A stretch of DNA of 64,000 nucleotides from Puniceicoccus vermicola. Lineage in GTDB: Bacteria > Verrucomicrobiota > Verrucomicrobiia > Opitutales > Puniceicoccaceae. The DNA lies in contig NZ_JACHVA010000082.1 of assembly GCF_014230055.1 (NCBI RefSeq), positions 62,001 through 126,000 on the forward strand. Direction: 5' to 3'. Position numbers and translations under genes: made by a program. The notes below the pieces were generated by a model that saw only the letters and a program-made list of their open reading frames with translations, was not told the DNA's origin and searched no databases. How positions within the stretch are numbered: position 1 is the first letter of the stretch; every line of letters begins with the position of its first letter. Of the stretch, positions 56,583 to 64,000 are shown one piece after another.

Positions 56583-58115
56583 TTAGGCGGCCGGTAGCCT
56601 GAACGAGAACATCGTTCCTTGTCCGGGTTCACTTTCGACCCGAACTGCGCCCCCATGGGAATCGATGATCTTTTTTACGATGGTGAGCCCCAAGCCCGTA
56701 CCGGGAATATTGCGGTGATCGGTGTCTTCCGAGCGGAAAAATCGTTCGAAGAGTCGGGGGATATCGGTTGCGGGAATCCCGATGCCCTGGTCTTCGACGA
56801 AGACATAAATCGACGGGTCGGGCTGCTCCTCTGACGAGGCGAGTGGGTTGGTTGAATCTTTATCAACGTCTGCGAGGGTGATGGTAACGGTGCCTCCTCC
56901 GGGTGAATACTTTAGGGAATTGCTCAGGAGGTTGTTGAACACCTGCTCGATTTGCCCTGGATCGCCGACTGTCTGGGTGTGAGGAGTTTCGATCTTTAGG
57001 TCTACGCGGGATCTCTCGTTTTCCGAATCCAAATTCTCGATCGATCTTTTGGCTAGCTCGACAAGGTCAATGGTATGTCGATTGTGCTCTTGGCCAGCTT
57101 CCAATCTGCCGAGATCGAGGAGGTTTTCGACAAGCCGTTTCATATCGTCCATGGTTCGCTCCATCCGCGCGAGTTGCCGTTTTTGTTTGGCAGTCAGATT
57201 CTGTCCGCGGTGCACCAATTCGATTCCCAGCATGAGGGAACCTATCGGGCCTTTTAGGTCGTGCGAGACCGTGTGAACAAACTCACTCTTTATCGCGTCG
57301 AGCTCCTTCAGGGAGGTTACATCCCGGAAGACCGCGGCCCAGCCGAGGATCTCGCCATATTCGGATTGGACAGGGAAGAGAGTTGCCTGGGCCACTCGTT
57401 TCTCGCCGAAACAGACTTCTGCCGCATCTCTCCGGTCTCGAAACAGATTGGCCGTTTCGGGGGAGGCTACGACCTCTTCGATGGGGGAGCCCGGTGCAGA
57501 ATCGACGTCCGTCGAGAGCAGTGGGGCCGCCGCAGGATTGGCCATGAGGAGAATATTGTCCGGATTTACGAGAAGAAACGCGTCCTTCGAAGCTTGGAGA
57601 ACGGCTCGCAGGGTGAGTCGCTCGTCAGACAGTTCCTGATACAGCCGGGAATTTTGGAGAGAGCTCCCGACCGCAGCGCTAAGGGCCTGGGCCAAAGCCT
57701 CATCGTCCTCGGTAAATGCAGCGGAAGTTCGTGATCCAAAGGCGAGCGCTCCTATGATCTCTTCTCCTTGCCGGATAGGTGTGACCAGCGTCGATTCGAT
57801 TTTGGCTTCGTGCCAGAAGGTCTCAGCGCTAACTCCTTCTAGGCGATCATTGCGCTGAGTTCCGTCACCATTCAATACGGAGCCACAAATGCCTCCGGAA
57901 ACAGGGAACTCGGATCCTTCGGTGGTTTGGTTTCCCGCGAGAACATGAGTTCGAAAATAGTCGGGTTTCTCGGATCGGAGGCATATCGCCAGAAAGTCAT
58001 GAGAGATCAGGGCGGGGGAGAAATCAGCAACCACCTGAAAAATGTGACTGGGGATAGGGGAAGTGGCGAACTCCTCGAGAACCGTTGTCAGGGTTTTGAG
58101 CTTGTGGAGAATCAT
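56583..58115 (-). CDS. Soluble GAF-PAS sensor histidine kinase
   Basis: 510 residues. A GAF domain (about 10-155: SPALISHDFLAICLRS, VSGGICGSVLNGDG, IRQGEEIIGALAFGSR) is followed by PAS (about 165-270), HisKA with His285 in VSHDLKGPIGSL, and a HATPase domain (VFVEDQGIGIPATDIPRLF; GTGLGLTIVKKIIDSHGG). No membrane helices, so it senses an internal signal. Its start overlaps the stop of the redoxin gene upstream by 4 bp (58112-58115), and the REC-kinase gene follows. Redox sensing is a reasonable but unproven idea. Confidence 0.88.
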   Translation of the reverse strand: MILHKLKTLTTVLEEFATSPIPSHIFQVVADFSPALISHDFLAICLRSEKPDYFRTHVLAGNQTTEGSEFPVSGGICGSVLNGDGTQRNDRLEGVSAETFWHEAKIESTLVTPIRQGEEIIGALAFGSRTSAAFTEDDEALAQALSAAVGSSLQNSRLYQELSDERLTLRAVLQASKDAFLLVNPDNILLMANPAAAPLLSTDVDSAPGSPIEEVVASPETANLFRDRRDAAEVCFGEKRVAQATLFPVQSEYGEILGWAAVFRDVTSLKELDAIKSEFVHTVSHDLKGPIGSLMLGIELVHRGQNLTAKQKRQLARMERTMDDMKRLVENLLDLGRLEAGQEHNRHTIDLVELAKRSIENLDSENERSRVDLKIETPHTQTVGDPGQIEQVFNNLLSNSLKYSPGGGTVTITLADVDKDSTNPLASSEEQPDPSIYVFVEDQGIGIPATDIPRLFERFFRSEDTDHRNIPGTGLGLTIVKKIIDSHGGAVRVESEPGQGTMFSFRLPAA

Positions 58116-58753
58116 GCCAGGCAGCGTTCGCGAATGATGGACATCATCTCTTCGATCTGGGGAATGGGATCAATCGGGCCGACGACGGTTTTGTGTTGAA
58201 TGATGCGTCCTCGATCGATGAGGAATAGCCCGTGCTCAACAGCAGTAGCTGCGTGGTGGTGAAGTCGCCGGAAGAAATTCCGATTGGCGACGTCGAGATA
58301 GACGCCTCGGGCGGTGGTTCCAATCTCGCCGGTTTTTATGGAAGTGGCGAGGGTCACTACTGCGTTTTTGGCGGCGTCGAGAGCTCCCCGATCCCCGAGC
58401 CCATAAACAGCGTAGAGTCGCTTGTCAGGGTCGCAGACAAAGGGAAACGGGGGGATGTCCGATCCGAAGAAGCGTTGGGCGGAGGAAGAGAGATTGGGGG
58501 CAACTTGAATCAATTCAGCTCCGACCTGCTTTACCTGATCGTATCCCCCGATGAACTCCATCATGTGGCTGCGGCAAAAATTGCACTGAAAGCCTCGGGA
58601 AAACCAGAGGAGGACATTCTGGCTTTGGCAAATTCTTTCGAGATCGATCCGCTGCCCATCCAAACTGGAGAGGGAGAAGGTCGGGGCCTCTGAACCGATG
58701 TCCCCAGGATCGGGGCTGTTGCCGGCGTTCGGAGAGTGAGTGGAGTCGGGCAT
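58112..58753 (-). CDS. Peroxiredoxin-like (AhpC/TSA family) protein with CxxC
   Basis: 213 residues with a thioredoxin-like fold: IGSEAPTFSLSSLDGQRIDL opens it, and FSRGFQCNFCRSHMMEF holds a CxxC pair (Cys57, Cys60), placed like the peroxiredoxin-like family 2 proteins. The function is presumably reduction of peroxides or transfer of disulfides; the absence of a signal peptide suggests cytoplasm. It is the first gene of a three-gene operon, ATGA-coupled to a GAF-PAS histidine kinase. That pairing may let the redoxin report redox state to the kinase. Confidence 0.82.
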   Translation of the reverse strand: MPDSTHSPNAGNSPDPGDIGSEAPTFSLSSLDGQRIDLERICQSQNVLLWFSRGFQCNFCRSHMMEFIGGYDQVKQVGAELIQVAPNLSSSAQRFFGSDIPPFPFVCDPDKRLYAVYGLGDRGALDAAKNAVVTLATSIKTGEIGTTARGVYLDVANRNFFRRLHHHAATAVEHGLFLIDRGRIIQHKTVVGPIDPIPQIEEMMSIIRERCLA

Positions 58754-58921
58754 AACGAAGAAAGCAGTTCTAGTGATTAAGGGGGTAAATATTCCTCAGA
58801 TTGCAAATCATGGGGGAGAATGGTTGCCCGGAAATACCCCGATCGAATCGGGGGTTCCGCGCTTTCGGTGCACCCGGCTACGGAATGGCGCTAGGCTAGA
58901 GTCGAAGGCCATCGGAATCTG

Positions 58922-61876
58922 TTAATCCTTGAGAGCTGCGTGGAGGATCTCCACAGGATGCAAAGCGGTGCGTCCAGTGCCGTCGTGGATTTGGTGTCGG
59001 CAGGAAGTTCCCGGAGCGGCGATCACCGTTTCCTCCGGGGTATTGCGGACGGTCGGGAAGAGAACGAGATTGCCGACCTTTTGGGAGAGTTCGTAATGCT
59101 CCTTCTCATACCCGAAGGATCCCGCCATACCGCAACAGCCGCTGGGAATGACCTCGACGGAATAGTTTTGCGGAAGCCGGAGAGCTTCGACGCTGCCGGA
59201 TGTCCCGACCAGAGCCTTCTGAAAGCAGTGGCCATGAAGCTTGATGGCTTGGTGGCGGTCGGTAAACGAATCGCTATGGATCCGCCCAGCGGCGGCTTCA
59301 CTGGCTAGGAAGGTTTCCATCATCATGCAATGAGGAGCCATTTCGCGAGCGGTCTCCTTGAGGTCCGCTTCGGCGAGATCCAGGGCCTCGTCGCGGAAGG
59401 TAAGGATGCCGGAGGGTTCCACGCCGACCATCGGTTGCTCGGCCGTGACTTTACCCTGCAGCGCCCGCAGGTTCCCATTGATCAGCTTCTTGGCTTCGTG
59501 GACCAAGCCTTTTGAGAGCCAGGTGCGTCCGCTCTCTCCGTGTTCTGGCAATTCCACTGCGTAACCCAATCGCTCCAGCAGTTCAACGGCCTTGATGCCG
59601 ACATGGACGTCGTTAAAGTTCGTGAACTCGTCGTTGAAGAACCAGACCTTGCCGACCTTGCCCGCGTTGGCGTGCAGTTCATGCTTTTTGAACCAAAAAG
59701 AAAAGGTGTGCTTCGGGAGGAGTGGAATTGTGCGGTCAGGATGAAATCCCACCATCGGGTTGAGAATTCGGCGAATCCAAGAAGTCCCGAACAACAGGTT
59801 CCAGGCCCAAGGGGCTTTGGCGGCAAGCTTTTGAGAACGGGCAAAGGAGGCAATCATCTTGGATCGCAGGGGAACTCCGTTGATCTCGTAATAATGCTGC
59901 ATGAACTCGGCTTTGAGTTTCGCCATGTCCACTGTGGAAGGGCACTCCTTTTTGCAGCCTTTACAGGAGAGGCAGAGGTCTAGGACCTCTTTTACATCGG
60001 GATTGTCAAAGACGCTTTTCCGGGCCTCCTTCGGGCCTCCAGTGAGAGCGTTACGCAGGGTATTGGCGCGGGCTCGGGTCGTATCCTTCTCTTCGCGGCT
60101 AGCCATATAACTTGGGCACATGGTGCCTCCGGCTAGTTGAGTTTTGCGACAGTCGCCGGAACCATTGCACATTTCGGCGGCACCCAGCATGCCCTTTGTC
60201 TCCGACCAATCAAAGATCGTCGCTGGCTCTTTTGTGACCTGTCCCGGCTTAAACCGGAGAGAGCTGTTCATCGGAGGCGTTCCGACGATCTTGTTTGGAT
60301 TGAAGATTCCTTTTGGATCCCAGCTCTTTTTTACGGCTTGTACCAGCGCGTAGTTCTTTGCACCGATCATTGTTTCGAGGAATTCTCCCCGCAGCCGACC
60401 GTCACCATGTTCGCCGGAGAGGGAGCCGCGGTATTCGCGCACGAGTTCGGCAACCGTCTGGGCGACTTCGCGGAACATTCGATTTCCGTCCTCGGTCTTC
60501 AGGTCAATGATCGGGCGGAGGTGGATCTCTCCCGATCCGGCATGGGCGTAGTGAACGCAGCCCAGGCCAAAGCGTTCTTTGAGCCGACGGTTAAACTCGG
60601 CGATGTACTCAGGCAGATCCTCGACACGTACGCAGGTATCTTCGACGACGGGCACCGGCTTGGCGTCTCCGGGCATGTTCGAAAGCAGTCCGAGGCCCGC
60701 CTTGCGAAGATTCCAGATCTTTACGGTGTCTTCGCCGAAGAGAACTGGGTAGGCATAGCCGAGCCCGGCTTCCCGCATTTCCGCCTCCAATTTTTTCGTG
60801 ACTTCCAGAACCTGTTCTTGGCTGTCCTTCCGAAACTCAGTGACCAGAACTGCACCCGGTTTGCTCTCGATGAAAAAGCGATTTTCCCTGTGCTCGATGC
60901 TCCTCTCGGTGCACTCGAGGATATAGTGGTCGATGAGCTCGCAGGCGAAGCACTCGTGGCGGATGGCCAGTTGCGTCGCCCGGAGGGCTTCGTCAACGGT
61001 GGCAAATTGGGCACAGAGAAGTCCGTCCACCTTCGGCGGTAAGGGATCGCAGTGGAGCTTTACCTCAAGAACGAAACAGAGTGTTCCCTCGCTTCCGGCA
61101 ATCAACTTGCCGAAATGAAAGAGTTTTTCGGAATTTGGATCGAAGCACCCCGCATCCATCAGCAAATCGAGGGCATACCCGGTATTTCGCCGGGGAATGT
61201 CTGGATGGGGGAAGTTCTTGCGAATCTCTTCTTGGTTTGCGGTGTCGCCAAGAAGGTCCCGGATCTCTCGGTATATCCGAGTCTCCAGAGTTTCGGGACC
61301 ATCGCATTTGGCCGCAAACTCATCCGGAGTGAGAGATCCAAACACTACTTTGGATCCGTCGGAGAGAAGGGCAGTTACTTCCAGAACGTGGTCTCGGGTG
61401 CTGCCATATTTAATCGAGTTGGATCCACAGGAATTGTTCCCGAGCATTCCTCCGATCATGGCGCGGTTCTGGGTCGAGGTTTCCGGGCCGAAGAGAATGC
61501 CGTGTGGGCGGAGGGCGTCGTTGAGTTCGTTGCGGATGACGCCCGGTTGGCAGCGCACCCAGCCTTCCTCTCCGTTGATCTCTAGGATGTCTGTGAAATG
61601 TCGGGATACGTCGACGACAATGCCGTGACCCACTACCTGTCCTGCCAATGAGGTTCCGGCTGTGCGGGGGATGATTCCTACCCCTTGCTCATGAGCGTAG
61701 CGAATAATTTCGATCAGATCGTCTTCTGACCGCGGTATCGCCACGGCGAGCGGCATTTCCTGATAGGCGGAAGCGTCAGTGGAATAGATCCGACGTATGA
61801 ATTCGCCTGTGTGGAATTCGCCTTCGAGTTGCTGGGCCAATGTTCCAAGTCCTTCGACCGAGGGGGAAACTGTCAT
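58922..61876 (-). CDS. FAD-binding and Fe-S-binding oxidoreductase (D-lactate dehydrogenase-like)
   Basis: 984 residues. An N-terminal FAD PCMH-type domain (VAIPRSEDDLIEIIRYAHEQGVGIIPRTAGTSLAGQ, GMLGNNSCGSNSIKYG), an FAD-linked C-terminal domain (SGEHGDGRLRGEF) and an Fe-S part: first cysteine set CNGSGDCRKTQLAGGTMCPSY (around 570-590), second CLSCKGCKKECPS, then cysteine-rich domain motifs ending SGCCGMAGSFGYEKEHYELS. This GlcD-GlpC fusion is like YdiJ/D-lactate dehydrogenases, which oxidise D-2-hydroxy acids and pass electrons to the membrane pool. The exact hydroxy acid is unknown. Divergent from elbB. Confidence 0.87.
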   Translation of the reverse strand: MTVSPSVEGLGTLAQQLEGEFHTGEFIRRIYSTDASAYQEMPLAVAIPRSEDDLIEIIRYAHEQGVGIIPRTAGTSLAGQVVGHGIVVDVSRHFTDILEINGEEGWVRCQPGVIRNELNDALRPHGILFGPETSTQNRAMIGGMLGNNSCGSNSIKYGSTRDHVLEVTALLSDGSKVVFGSLTPDEFAAKCDGPETLETRIYREIRDLLGDTANQEEIRKNFPHPDIPRRNTGYALDLLMDAGCFDPNSEKLFHFGKLIAGSEGTLCFVLEVKLHCDPLPPKVDGLLCAQFATVDEALRATQLAIRHECFACELIDHYILECTERSIEHRENRFFIESKPGAVLVTEFRKDSQEQVLEVTKKLEAEMREAGLGYAYPVLFGEDTVKIWNLRKAGLGLLSNMPGDAKPVPVVEDTCVRVEDLPEYIAEFNRRLKERFGLGCVHYAHAGSGEIHLRPIIDLKTEDGNRMFREVAQTVAELVREYRGSLSGEHGDGRLRGEFLETMIGAKNYALVQAVKKSWDPKGIFNPNKIVGTPPMNSSLRFKPGQVTKEPATIFDWSETKGMLGAAEMCNGSGDCRKTQLAGGTMCPSYMASREEKDTTRARANTLRNALTGGPKEARKSVFDNPDVKEVLDLCLSCKGCKKECPSTVDMAKLKAEFMQHYYEINGVPLRSKMIASFARSQKLAAKAPWAWNLLFGTSWIRRILNPMVGFHPDRTIPLLPKHTFSFWFKKHELHANAGKVGKVWFFNDEFTNFNDVHVGIKAVELLERLGYAVELPEHGESGRTWLSKGLVHEAKKLINGNLRALQGKVTAEQPMVGVEPSGILTFRDEALDLAEADLKETAREMAPHCMMMETFLASEAAAGRIHSDSFTDRHQAIKLHGHCFQKALVGTSGSVEALRLPQNYSVEVIPSGCCGMAGSFGYEKEHYELSQKVGNLVLFPTVRNTPEETVIAAPGTSCRHQIHDGTGRTALHPVEILHAALKD

Positions 61877-62046
61877 GAAGAACTTTCTGACGGATTCGTC
61901 TCTTAATGGCGAGACTTTGGATGAAAAATTATGAGAGAAAGGGCGTTCTAAACGACAGGGACAATTCCCCGGAGGGCGATTCTTCTCAATCGCCGCAGGT
62001 ATTTTTCCATTGGATAGCGGAGGCGAGGGTTGCTAGGATTCTTTCC

Positions 62047-62703
62047 ATGAAAAAAGTAGCAGTCCTTCTCTCTGGCAGTGGGGTTTATGACGGTAGTGAA
62101 ATCTACGAGGCGACATTTACTCTGCTGGCGTTGGAAGAGGCCGGGGTGGACGTGACCTGTTGCGCTCCGGATATACCGCAGATGCACGTCATCAATCATG
62201 TCACGGGCGATGTTGCGGAAGGCGAGTCGCGCTCTGTGCTTGTCGAGGCGGCTCGGCTGGCTCGCGGAGAGGTGACAGATTTGGCCAAATTGAGTGAGGC
62301 GGAGTTTGACGCCCTGATTCTTCCTGGAGGATTTGGGGCCGCCAAGAATCTTTGCGATTTTGCAGTGAAGGGCCCCGACTGTCAGGTCGAGCCGCAGGTT
62401 GCGGGGGTCGTTGAAGCGTTCCACGCCGCTGGTAAACCGATCGGGCTCATGTGTATTGCACCCGCGATCGGGGCGGCTCTTTTCGGAGGCAAGGGCATTC
62501 GGCTCACGATCGGAAACGACGCCGATACCGCCAGCGGGCTTCAAGCGTTGGGTGCCGAGCATGTCGATTGCCCGGTGGACGAGATTGTCGTGGATGAGAA
62601 CAACAAGGTAGTCACGACTCCCGCCTATATGCTCGGGCCGAAGATGGCCGATGTGAAAGCGGGCATTGATAAGCTCGTGGCCAAAGTTTTGGAAATGGCC
62701 TGA
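62047..62703 (+). CDS. elbB: Isoprenoid biosynthesis glyoxalase ElbB
   Basis: 218 residues from the ATG at 62047 (the frame is open to 61906 but the added N-terminus is unlike the family). It belongs to the DJ-1/PfpI-like glutamine amidotransferase superfamily and matches ElbB ('enhancing lycopene biosynthesis protein 2'): [50 protein letters not shown], and [12 protein letters not shown] with the nucleophile cysteine. ElbB acts as a glyoxalase-type enzyme. It is 5 bp upstream of trmD and probably co-transcribed. Confidence 0.9.
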   Translation: MKKVAVLLSGSGVYDGSEIYEATFTLLALEEAGVDVTCCAPDIPQMHVINHVTGDVAEGESRSVLVEAARLARGEVTDLAKLSEAEFDALILPGGFGAAKNLCDFAVKGPDCQVEPQVAGVVEAFHAAGKPIGLMCIAPAIGAALFGGKGIRLTIGNDADTASGLQALGAEHVDCPVDEIVVDENNKVVTTPAYMLGPKMADVKAGIDKLVAKVLEMA

Positions 62704-62708
62704 CGGCG

Positions 62709-63374
62709 ATGCGCTTCGATGTTTTGACCCTTTTCCCGGCCATGCTGGAAGGTTTTTTGGCCGAGAGTATGGTCGGGAAATCCATCCAGCGAGGTATCGT
62801 GGAGGCCGCTGTCCACAATCTGCGTGATTGGACCACGGACAAGCACCAGATAACCGATGACCGCCCCTTCGGGGGAGGTGCAGGAATGGTCATGAAGCCG
62901 GAACCGATTTTCTCGGCCATTGAGGAGCTTCGGAGTGAGCAGAGCACCGTCATTTATCTCGCCCCGGATGGAGAACAACTCAGTCACTCTCTGGTCATGG
63001 AACTGGCGGCCAAGCCGCATTTGATCCTCCTGAGTGGCCACTATGAGGGGATCGACGAGCGGGTGCGGGAGAATCTCATCGATCGGGAGATCAGTATTGG
63101 CGACTACGTTCTCACCAATGGAACTCTGCCAGCCGCAGTTTTGATTGACGCAGTGGCCCGGCAACTCCCCGGAGTCCTGGGGGAGGCCCAATCGCTGGAG
63201 CAGGATAGCTTCTCGGACGGATTGTTGGGGCTTCCACAATACACCCGTCCCGCCGAATTTCGCGGGATGAAGATTCCGGAAGTTTTGCTTTCCGGCAATC
63301 ACGCCAAGATCGAGGCTTGGCGGCAAGAGCAGCGAAGAGCGCGGACGGCGAAGCGACGGCCGGATTTGTTGTAG
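62709..63374 (+). CDS. trmD: tRNA (guanine-37-N1)-methyltransferase TrmD
   Basis: 221 residues, slightly shorter than E. coli TrmD (255). It methylates G37 of tRNAs reading CNN codons and prevents frameshifting. The SPOUT knot motifs are clear: [67 protein letters not shown] (usually SGGE), and [10 protein letters not shown]. Unusually, it is not next to rpsP, rimM or rplS. It follows elbB by 5 bp and is convergent with hemE. Confidence 0.93.
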   Translation: MRFDVLTLFPAMLEGFLAESMVGKSIQRGIVEAAVHNLRDWTTDKHQITDDRPFGGGAGMVMKPEPIFSAIEELRSEQSTVIYLAPDGEQLSHSLVMELAAKPHLILLSGHYEGIDERVRENLIDREISIGDYVLTNGTLPAAVLIDAVARQLPGVLGEAQSLEQDSFSDGLLGLPQYTRPAEFRGMKIPEVLLSGNHAKIEAWRQEQRRARTAKRRPDLL

Positions 63375-63420
63375 AGATGGCTGTGGCCATTCCTCTCCCT
63401 GCAAAAAGAAAATAGGTTCC

Positions 63421-63471
63421 TAACGCGAATCCCATGTGGGGTGGTCGCTTCAGCGCCACCCTTCGCGATTA
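63421..63471. terminator. Hairpin between convergent trmD and hemE, candidate bidirectional terminator
   Basis: A nested inverted repeat: outer TAACGCGAA and TTCGCGATTA, inner GGGTGG...CCACCC around CGCTTCAGCG. It lies between the two convergent stops. The CGCTTCAGCG core resembles the GCAGCTTCAGCTGC core of the repeat array at 268-1182. No strong T-run follows, so read it as a structured terminator or REP-type element. Confidence 0.45.
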
Positions 63472-63593
63472 GAAACGGCTCTCTCCAAGGCGCAGGAGAG
63501 GCGGAGCGGAAGCGCGATAAGCGATTTCGATTAGCCCCCGGCGAGTGCCGGAAGACTCTGCCACATCGCAAGGAAGGGCGATCTTCCTTTCTT

Positions 63594-64000
63594 CTACGGA
63601 GCGATGGTATCGAGAAGGGCTTGGACGCAGTCTATCCGGGTCTTCGGGCTGAGGCCGTGGCCGCCATTGAAGATGAAGCCGGGATCGCCTTTGCGGTTTT
63701 CGAGAATATTGGCAGCGGCCGCCCGGACATATTCGGGATCTGTTTCGAGAAGAATCGGGTCGAGATTTCCCTGGATGGCGATGTTGGGTCCGATAGTGGC
63801 TCGGGCTTGGGAGAGGGAGGTAGCCCAGTCGATCGCGATGGCTTCGGTCCCGACCGTCACTTGATCCGTGAGGCGGTTGGCCGCGCCTCGTGAGAAAAGG
63901 ATCATCGGCTTGTCGCAGGCTTCCTTGATCTTACGGATGGGATCCAGACACCATTCTTCGTAAAACTCGCTGGGACAAAGTGCTGCCCAGGAATCGAATA
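63594..64000 (-). CDS. hemE: Uroporphyrinogen decarboxylase (HemE), 5' end beyond the window
   Basis: Only the last ~135 codons are present; the frame runs in from the right edge. The visible part reads SWAALCPSEFYEEWCLDPIRKIKE..., GAANRLTDQVTVGTEAIAID, GNLDPILLETDPEYVRA, and GFIFNGGHGLSPKTRID, which match the C-terminal half of HemE including the HG motif near the end. HemE converts uroporphyrinogen III to coproporphyrinogen III in tetrapyrrole synthesis. Confidence 0.9.
   Translation of the reverse strand, partial: FDSWAALCPSEFYEEWCLDPIRKIKEACDKPMILFSRGAANRLTDQVTVGTEAIAIDWATSLSQARATIGPNIAIQGNLDPILLETDPEYVRAAAANILENRKGDPGFIFNGGHGLSPKTRIDCVQALLDTIAP

Overview
The window looks like chromosome of a marine or aquatic polysaccharide-degrading bacterium of the PVC group, most likely Verrucomicrobiota (Opitutae/Puniceicoccales-like). 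This is inference from gene content: PEP-CTERM proteins, pseudopilins with an H-X9-DG tail, secreted beta-helix proteins, a formylglycine sulfatase, XylR-type LacI/AraC hybrid regulators and weak Shine-Dalgarno sites. No rRNA, tRNA, CRISPR array or intact insertion sequence is visible. One gene is cut by the left edge, and hemE is cut by the right edge.

Layout. 1-5 kb: a membrane-anchored gene fragment; an array of four ~229-bp repeats that carry copies of the 3' end of the adjacent gluconolactonase-like gene; then a 2-hydroxyacid dehydrogenase and an aldehyde dehydrogenase, a set suited to non-phosphorylative sugar or aldehyde oxidation. 5-11 kb: a transglutaminase-like protease, a FUSC-type efflux protein, and a translationally coupled rimK operon (retropepsin-like protease, aspartoacylase-like deacylase, and RimK carrying an added C-terminal RCK_C domain). 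11-18 kb: assorted small genes, a sulfatase divergent from an IclR regulator, and a LacI regulator with a strong palindrome at its promoter.

18-50 kb is glycan-utilisation territory. Two separate loci (18.0-22.5 kb and 38.6-47.7 kb) repeat one theme: LacI- or XylR-type regulator, PEP-CTERM or lectin-like exported protein, H-X9-DG pseudopilin and secreted beta-helix enzyme. The second locus adds a sodium:solute symporter. Between them lie GH2 beta-galactosidase, GH36 alpha-galactosidase, a sialate O-acetylesterase-type SGNH hydrolase, another beta-helix enzyme with two C-terminal modules, and a kinase plus DHDPS-family aldolase pair. The parts fit stepwise removal of galactose-rich side chains, uptake and central metabolism.

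50-55 kb holds the most striking unit, a tight five-gene operon modA-modB-modC-draT-draG. It combines molybdate import with the ADP-ribosyltransferase/glycohydrolase pair that switches dinitrogenase reductase off and on, so the genome probably encodes molybdenum nitrogenase elsewhere. 55-64 kb: a 271-bp structured element with terminal inverted repeats; a redoxin / GAF-PAS histidine kinase / REC-histidine kinase operon; a large FAD and Fe-S D-lactate-type dehydrogenase; elbB-trmD; and the 3' part of hemE.

Two genes (a CBM9-like protein near 13.6 kb and the XylR-type regulator near 39.1 kb) appear interrupted at poly-A tracts. These could be sequencing errors, real mutations or slippage sites.
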